DNA of 64,000 nt from positions 2,728,001-2,792,000 of the forward strand of contig NZ_CP097635.1 in NCBI RefSeq assembly GCF_023573145.1, in the 5' to 3' direction. Below are positions 60,511 through 64,000 of the stretch, piece after piece (position 1 is the stretch's first letter; each line of letters opens with the position of its first letter). Below the pieces are notes generated by a model. That model worked only from the letters and a program-made list of their open reading frames with translations. It was not told where the DNA came from and did not search any database. This DNA comes from Aquincola tertiaricarbonis (lineage in GTDB: Bacteria; Pseudomonadota; Gammaproteobacteria; Burkholderiales; Burkholderiaceae_C). The position numbers and the translations under genes are program-made.

Positions 60511-62747
60511 GCCGGCCCACCGTGACGGCCGGCCTGGGCCTGTGGCTGGTGGCCCTGCCGCTGCAGGCACAGGCTCAGGCGCACACGCAGCCGGCGGACG
60601 CGGCGCAGGCCGAGGCCACGCCGGTCATCGTCATCAGCGGCCAGCGCACGCCGCCGGTGGCCTTGCCGCCGACCGACAACCGCACGGTGCTGGACGCCGA
60701 GCTGATCGAGCGCCGGCAAAGCGGCAGCCTGTTCGACCTGGTGCAGGAAGCGCCCGGCGTGTCCGCCGCGGGCGGGCCGCGCACCAGCGGCATGAAGTTC
60801 AACATCCGCGGCTTTCGGGGCAACGACGACGTGGTGTTCAAGATCGACGGCGGCGTCAAGGGCTTCGAGAAGTACCGCTTCGGCAGCGGCGTGTTCATCG
60901 AGCCGGAGCTGATCAAGTCGGTGACGGTGGAACGCGGCCCTTCGCTGCTCACCGGCTCGGGCGCCATCGGCGGGGCGGTGGTGGCCACCACCAAGTCGGC
61001 CGCCGACTTCCTGCGCGCCGGTGAGCGTGCCGGCGGCCTGGTGAAGCTGGGCTACGACGCCAACAGCCGTGAACGCTTGCGCATGCTCACCGCCTTCGGC
61101 CGGCCCACGGCCAGCACCGACCTGCTGGTCTCGGTGGTGCGGCGCGATGGCGACGACTTCAAGCTGGCGGGGGGCGCACGCAGCCCGGCCACGGCCACGC
61201 AATCCGAAGGCAGCCTGGTGAAGCTGGGCTGGGTGCCGCTGGACGACCTGCAGCTGGAACTCAGCCGCACCGCCTACCGCAGCGGCCCGGTGTTCACGCC
61301 CTACGACGCGAACTCCAGCACCGCCGGCGTGGGCGGCTATGTGCACCAGACGGTGGACGACGAGACGGTGAATCTGCGCTTCACGTGGGAGCCGCCGCAG
61401 TCGTGGATCAGGCTGCGCGGCACGCTGGCGCACGAGACCACGCACCTGCTCAACCGCATGCAGCCGGGCGAGAGCAACTTCGCCAGCGGCTGTGCGCAGG
61501 CGCCGTGCGACTGGACGCCGGACGACAGCGACACCGGCGTGGTGCACGACCGCTGGCACTACGACATCTGGACCGCCGAGGTCTTCAACGACACCCGCTG
61601 GCAGGCCGGCCCCTGGCAGGGTGTGCTGACGGTGGGCGCGCAGGCGCTGCGCAACCGGCGCGATCTGCGGCGGCTGACCGACAACCCCTACCAGAACGGG
61701 CCCGATGGCCGCTACCCCGATGGCTTCGATGCGCAGCAGCCGCCGGGCACCCGCTCGTCCGTGGCCTGGGTGCTGCAGCATGCGTTCACGCTGGGCGCCG
61801 TGACGGTGACACCCGGCCTGCGCTGGGACCGCTACACGCTGGAAGCCGACGGCCCCGCCGCGTCGATGCGGCAGGCTGCGGGCGAACCCGCGCGCTACCG
61901 CTTCGAGCGCCGCACGCCGGGCCTCAGCATCGCGTGGAAGCCGAGCGCGGCCTGGTGGCTCAGCTACCGCGTGGTGGAGAGCTTCCGGCCGCCGCTGCTC
62001 ACCGACTACTTCGGCATGGAAGCCGCCAACCCCTGCGGCGCGTTGCCGAACGGGCAGGGCGGCCAGTTGCTGCCCAACGGCTGCGGCGATGCGATCCAGC
62101 CGACCGAATCGCTGAACCGCGAGTGGTCGCTGGCCTGGACGCCGCCGCGCTGGGCCTCGGGCGCCAGCACCCAGGCCCGGCTGACGCTCTACCGCATCGA
62201 CTCACGCCACCTCAACGGTGCCAGCTACCTGGTGGCCGAAGACGGCCGCGTGGTGCAGCCCTTTCGAGAAAAGCGCCGCGGCGTGGAGCTGGAAGTGCAG
62301 CACGAAGGGCGCGAGCTGTACGGCAGCTTCGGCCTGTCGCGCATCCTGGCCGAGCGCTGGCGCGACGGCCAGCCGGCGAAGGCCTTCTTCGGTGGCATAC
62401 CGGGCACCACCGCCAACCTGAGCCTGGGGCGGCGCTGGCAGCAGGGCCGCTGGGAGGCCGGCTGGCGCCTGCGGCAGATCTGGGATCAGAAGGTCTCGGA
62501 AGCGCGCCAGCTCAATGCCAACACCCAGTGGTGCGGCAAGGTCACCTCCCAGGGCACCGTGCATGCGGCCAACACCCAGCAAGACGTGTACGCCTTCTGG
62601 CGGCCCACCGAGCGGCTGACGCTGCAGGTGGGCCTGCACAACCTCTTCGACAAGCACTGGTGCCATGCCGGCGACGAACTCGGCAACGAGATCGGCCTGC
62701 AAGGCGCCGGCCGCAGCCTGCAGCTGTCGATCACTGCGCAGTATTGA
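60507..62747 (+). CDS. TonB-dependent haem/haemoglobin-type outer membrane receptor
   Basis: A 746-residue receptor starting at TTG 60507, which overlaps the previous stop (TTGA); GTG at 60522 is an alternative. Signal peptide: LGLWLVALPLQAQAQAH. The plug domain (VLDAELIERRQSGSLFDLVQEAPGVSAAGGPRTSGMKFNIRGFRGNDDVVFKIDGGVKGFEKYRFGSGVFIEPELIKSVTVERGPSLLTGSGAIGGAV) matches haemoglobin/transferrin/lactoferrin receptors. In the barrel ESFRPPLLTDYF corresponds to the FRAP region of haem receptors, followed by NPCGALPN; the end is LFDKHWCHAGDELGNEIGLQGAGRSLQLSITAQY. It feeds HmuTUV on the other strand. Confidence 0.93.
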   Translation: MSRPTVTAGLGLWLVALPLQAQAQAHTQPADAAQAEATPVIVISGQRTPPVALPPTDNRTVLDAELIERRQSGSLFDLVQEAPGVSAAGGPRTSGMKFNIRGFRGNDDVVFKIDGGVKGFEKYRFGSGVFIEPELIKSVTVERGPSLLTGSGAIGGAVVATTKSAADFLRAGERAGGLVKLGYDANSRERLRMLTAFGRPTASTDLLVSVVRRDGDDFKLAGGARSPATATQSEGSLVKLGWVPLDDLQLELSRTAYRSGPVFTPYDANSSTAGVGGYVHQTVDDETVNLRFTWEPPQSWIRLRGTLAHETTHLLNRMQPGESNFASGCAQAPCDWTPDDSDTGVVHDRWHYDIWTAEVFNDTRWQAGPWQGVLTVGAQALRNRRDLRRLTDNPYQNGPDGRYPDGFDAQQPPGTRSSVAWVLQHAFTLGAVTVTPGLRWDRYTLEADGPAASMRQAAGEPARYRFERRTPGLSIAWKPSAAWWLSYRVVESFRPPLLTDYFGMEAANPCGALPNGQGGQLLPNGCGDAIQPTESLNREWSLAWTPPRWASGASTQARLTLYRIDSRHLNGASYLVAEDGRVVQPFREKRRGVELEVQHEGRELYGSFGLSRILAERWRDGQPAKAFFGGIPGTTANLSLGRRWQQGRWEAGWRLRQIWDQKVSEARQLNANTQWCGKVTSQGTVHAANTQQDVYAFWRPTERLTLQVGLHNLFDKHWCHAGDELGNEIGLQGAGRSLQLSITAQY

Positions 62748-62748
62748 G

Positions 62749-63837
62749 ATGCCTTCGACTTCTTCGATGATGCCGTCGCCCGAGCTGGCACGGCGCTGGC
62801 GCCGCGTGGCGCTGCTGGCGGCGATGGCCGCGGCCACCACCGCCTGCGGCGGCGGCAGCGGCGGTGGTGGCGGCCCGCTGCCCACGGCCAGCGCGGTGCC
62901 GGCGCCAGCGCCTGTGCCGGCTCCCGCACCGGGGCCCGCACCCACACCGGCGCCCGAACCCGCGCCGGAGCCTGTGCCATCGCCGGTGCCCGAGCCTGAA
63001 CCTGCGCCGGCCCCATCGCCTTCGCCGTCGCCGGCCCCGTCACCCACGCCTGACCCGAGCCCGGCACCCGCGCCCACCCCGGCGCCCACACCTGCGCCTG
63101 CGCCTGCGCCTGCCCCTGCGCCCACCCCCAGCCCGGCGCCGGCCACCGCGCAGGCCTGCCTCAACTCCGCGCTGTACACCCAGGCCGGCACGGTGGCCCG
63201 CTACGAATACGCGGTTCGGCAGGGCGGCGTCGACCAGCGGGTGCAGGTCACCAGCACCGCCGAAGGCGCGGTGAACCTGGAAGGGCAGACCGCCTGGCGC
63301 CTGGCCGTGAGCGAGACCGTGTCCATCTCCGGGCAGCCCGACCAGCTCTCCAGTAGCCAGCACCATGTGCTGGTGGAAGGCACGCTGCTGCGCCTGCTGG
63401 CCACCCGCAGCGACTTTGCGCAGGGCGGCGGCACCGTCACGCAGGCCATCGTGCTGTCACCGCCTGCCCCTGAACTGGACTTCGGCCTGGCCGCCGGCAG
63501 CAGCCGCACGGCCAGCACCAGCGCACGCTGGAGCCTGGGCGCCGCCGGGTCTGCGGCCACCCCACCCAGCGCCGGCAACTGGACCAGCGAGGTCACGCTC
63601 AGCTTCGTCGGGCTGGAGACGGTGCAGGTGCCGGCCGGCACCTTCAGCCAGGCCTGCCGCTTCGAGCAGCGGCTGGTCACGGGCGGCAGCGTGCAGGTCA
63701 GCCAGCGTTGGCTGGCTGCCGGCAGCGGTGTGCTGCTGAAGGCGGTCAACGGCGCCGACACACAGGAGCTGGTGTCGGCACGCATCGGCGACCAGGTGGT
63801 GGCCGCCGCCGCACGCACCCGCGCAAGCACCCGTTGA
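62749..63837 (+). CDS. proline-rich outer-surface lipoprotein
   Basis: A 362-residue lipoprotein starting 1 bp after the receptor stop. The signal peptide (ARRWRRVALLAAMAAATTAC) places the lipid cysteine at C33, followed by GGGSGGGGG. A long Pro-Ala/Pro-Ser/Pro-Glu linker extends to about residue 130, then a globular domain (ACLNSALYTQAGTVARYEYAVRQGGVDQRVQVTS ... WTSEVTLSFVGLETVQVPAGTFSQACRFEQRLVTGGSVQVSQRWLAAGSGVLLKAV). The two Cys in ACLN and QACRF could pair. A linker of this length would let the globular part stand off the membrane. It is probably an accessory of the receptor; no haem motif is identified. Confidence 0.8.
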   Translation: MPSTSSMMPSPELARRWRRVALLAAMAAATTACGGGSGGGGGPLPTASAVPAPAPVPAPAPGPAPTPAPEPAPEPVPSPVPEPEPAPAPSPSPSPAPSPTPDPSPAPAPTPAPTPAPAPAPAPAPTPSPAPATAQACLNSALYTQAGTVARYEYAVRQGGVDQRVQVTSTAEGAVNLEGQTAWRLAVSETVSISGQPDQLSSSQHHVLVEGTLLRLLATRSDFAQGGGTVTQAIVLSPPAPELDFGLAAGSSRTASTSARWSLGAAGSAATPPSAGNWTSEVTLSFVGLETVQVPAGTFSQACRFEQRLVTGGSVQVSQRWLAAGSGVLLKAVNGADTQELVSARIGDQVVAAAARTRASTR

Positions 63838-63859
63838 TCCGCCGCGCACTTGGCTTCAC

Positions 63860-63878
63860 AATGAGAATTATTCCTATC
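63860..63878 (+). promoter_or_regulatory. Fur box before the right-edge gene
   Basis: AATGAGAATTATTCCTATC matches the Burkholderiales-style Fur site AATGAGAATTATTCTCATT at 16 of 19 positions. It lies 9-18 bp before the possible starts at 63887/63896, overlapping where the promoter must be. Confidence 0.75.
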
Positions 63879-63886
63879 TGTACACG

Positions 63887-64000
63887 ATGCCATCCATGAC
63901 GGAGCAACCCAGCGACCGCGTCAAAGCCCGCTTGTCCCAGCTGTTCGACGAGCTGCTGCGGCACGACGGCTTCGGTGACCTGAGCGTGGAGATGCGCATC
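63887..64000 (+). CDS. small Fur-controlled hypothetical protein (5' part only)
   Basis: The visible part reads MPSMTEQPSDRVKARLSQLFDELLRHDGFGDLSVEMRI and runs off the window. ATG at 63887 or 63896 may start it. The sequence KARLSQLFDELLRHDGFGDLSVEMRI looks like a short conserved Burkholderiales iron-linked protein, but the truncated piece cannot be assigned. A Fur box lies directly upstream. Confidence 0.6.
   Translation, partial: MPSMTEQPSDRVKARLSQLFDELLRHDGFGDLSVEMRI

Overview
The window is a GC-rich chromosomal segment that reads as a betaproteobacterium of the order Burkholderiales. The Rubrivivax/Leptothrix/Aquincola side is a reasonable guess. The clues are Bug-type tricarboxylate receptors, a LysR-amidase-Bug catabolic unit, a PEP-CTERM sorted protein, a Burkholderiales-style hmuSTUV haem system and a T6SS carrying tagF/tagK. 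No rRNA, tRNA, CRISPR array, complete insertion sequence or replication origin is visible.

Layout. (i) 1-14.6 kb is a mosaic of small units: the 5' end of an LpxH-like phosphoesterase; an ECF41 sigma factor diverging from an AhpD-like gene with a textbook ECF41 promoter between them; an FAD oxidoreductase and a LysR regulator diverging from a Bug receptor-amidase operon; a WYL regulator diverging from a DUF1579/NIPSNAP-like gene over a palindrome; an ECF sigma factor next to a large Ser/Thr kinase-TPR protein; a membrane protein; and a DUF1851 (Tdi1-like) immunity protein. (ii) 15.0-33.3 kb is one co-directional type VI secretion operon, tssB-tssC-hcp-tssJ-tssK-PAAR-vgrG-tssM-tagF-tagK-tssE-tssF-tssG-tssA. 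No tssL or tssH (clpV) lies in it, and its TssJ has no lipobox cysteine. (iii) 33.3-42.0 kb is an effector island of lower GC in part: a small membrane protein, a second vgrG, an Eag (DUF1795) chaperone, a prePAAR/PAAR-Rhs polymorphic toxin gene broken by one in-frame TAG, a GIY-YIG-like toxin tip, an Imm26-like immunity gene and a rhs remnant. (iv) 42.0-44.6 kb holds a SUMF1-fold protein, a small ORF, a MetQ/NlpA-type binding protein and a DUF1203 protein.

(v) 44.6-54.5 kb holds a Nit1C-type cluster on the minus strand: the MSMEG_0572-family protein, nitrilase, radical SAM protein, GNAT, AIR-synthase-like protein, glycosyltransferase fused to the MSMEG_0570-family protein, and flavoprotein, with a CxC redoxin downstream. 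Most genes overlap by a few bases, so the cluster is probably one transcript. A good sigma-54 promoter candidate and a field of direct repeats lie between it and a divergent MocR-type regulator. The cluster is known from nitrogen-starvation and cyanide-assimilation work.

(vi) 54.4-64.0 kb is an iron/haem region: hmuSTUV on the minus strand diverges from a PEP-CTERM protein, a second exported protein, a TonB-dependent haem-type receptor and a proline-rich lipoprotein on the plus strand. Two Fur boxes lie in the divergent promoter and a third precedes the gene cut by the right edge.

The strongest leads are the T6SS with missing or atypical membrane-complex parts, the amber-interrupted Rhs toxin with its nearby remnant, the stop-less glycosyltransferase/MSMEG_0570 fusion that keeps an internal ribosome binding site, and the PEP-CTERM/exported-protein/lipoprotein genes wired into a Fur-type haem locus.
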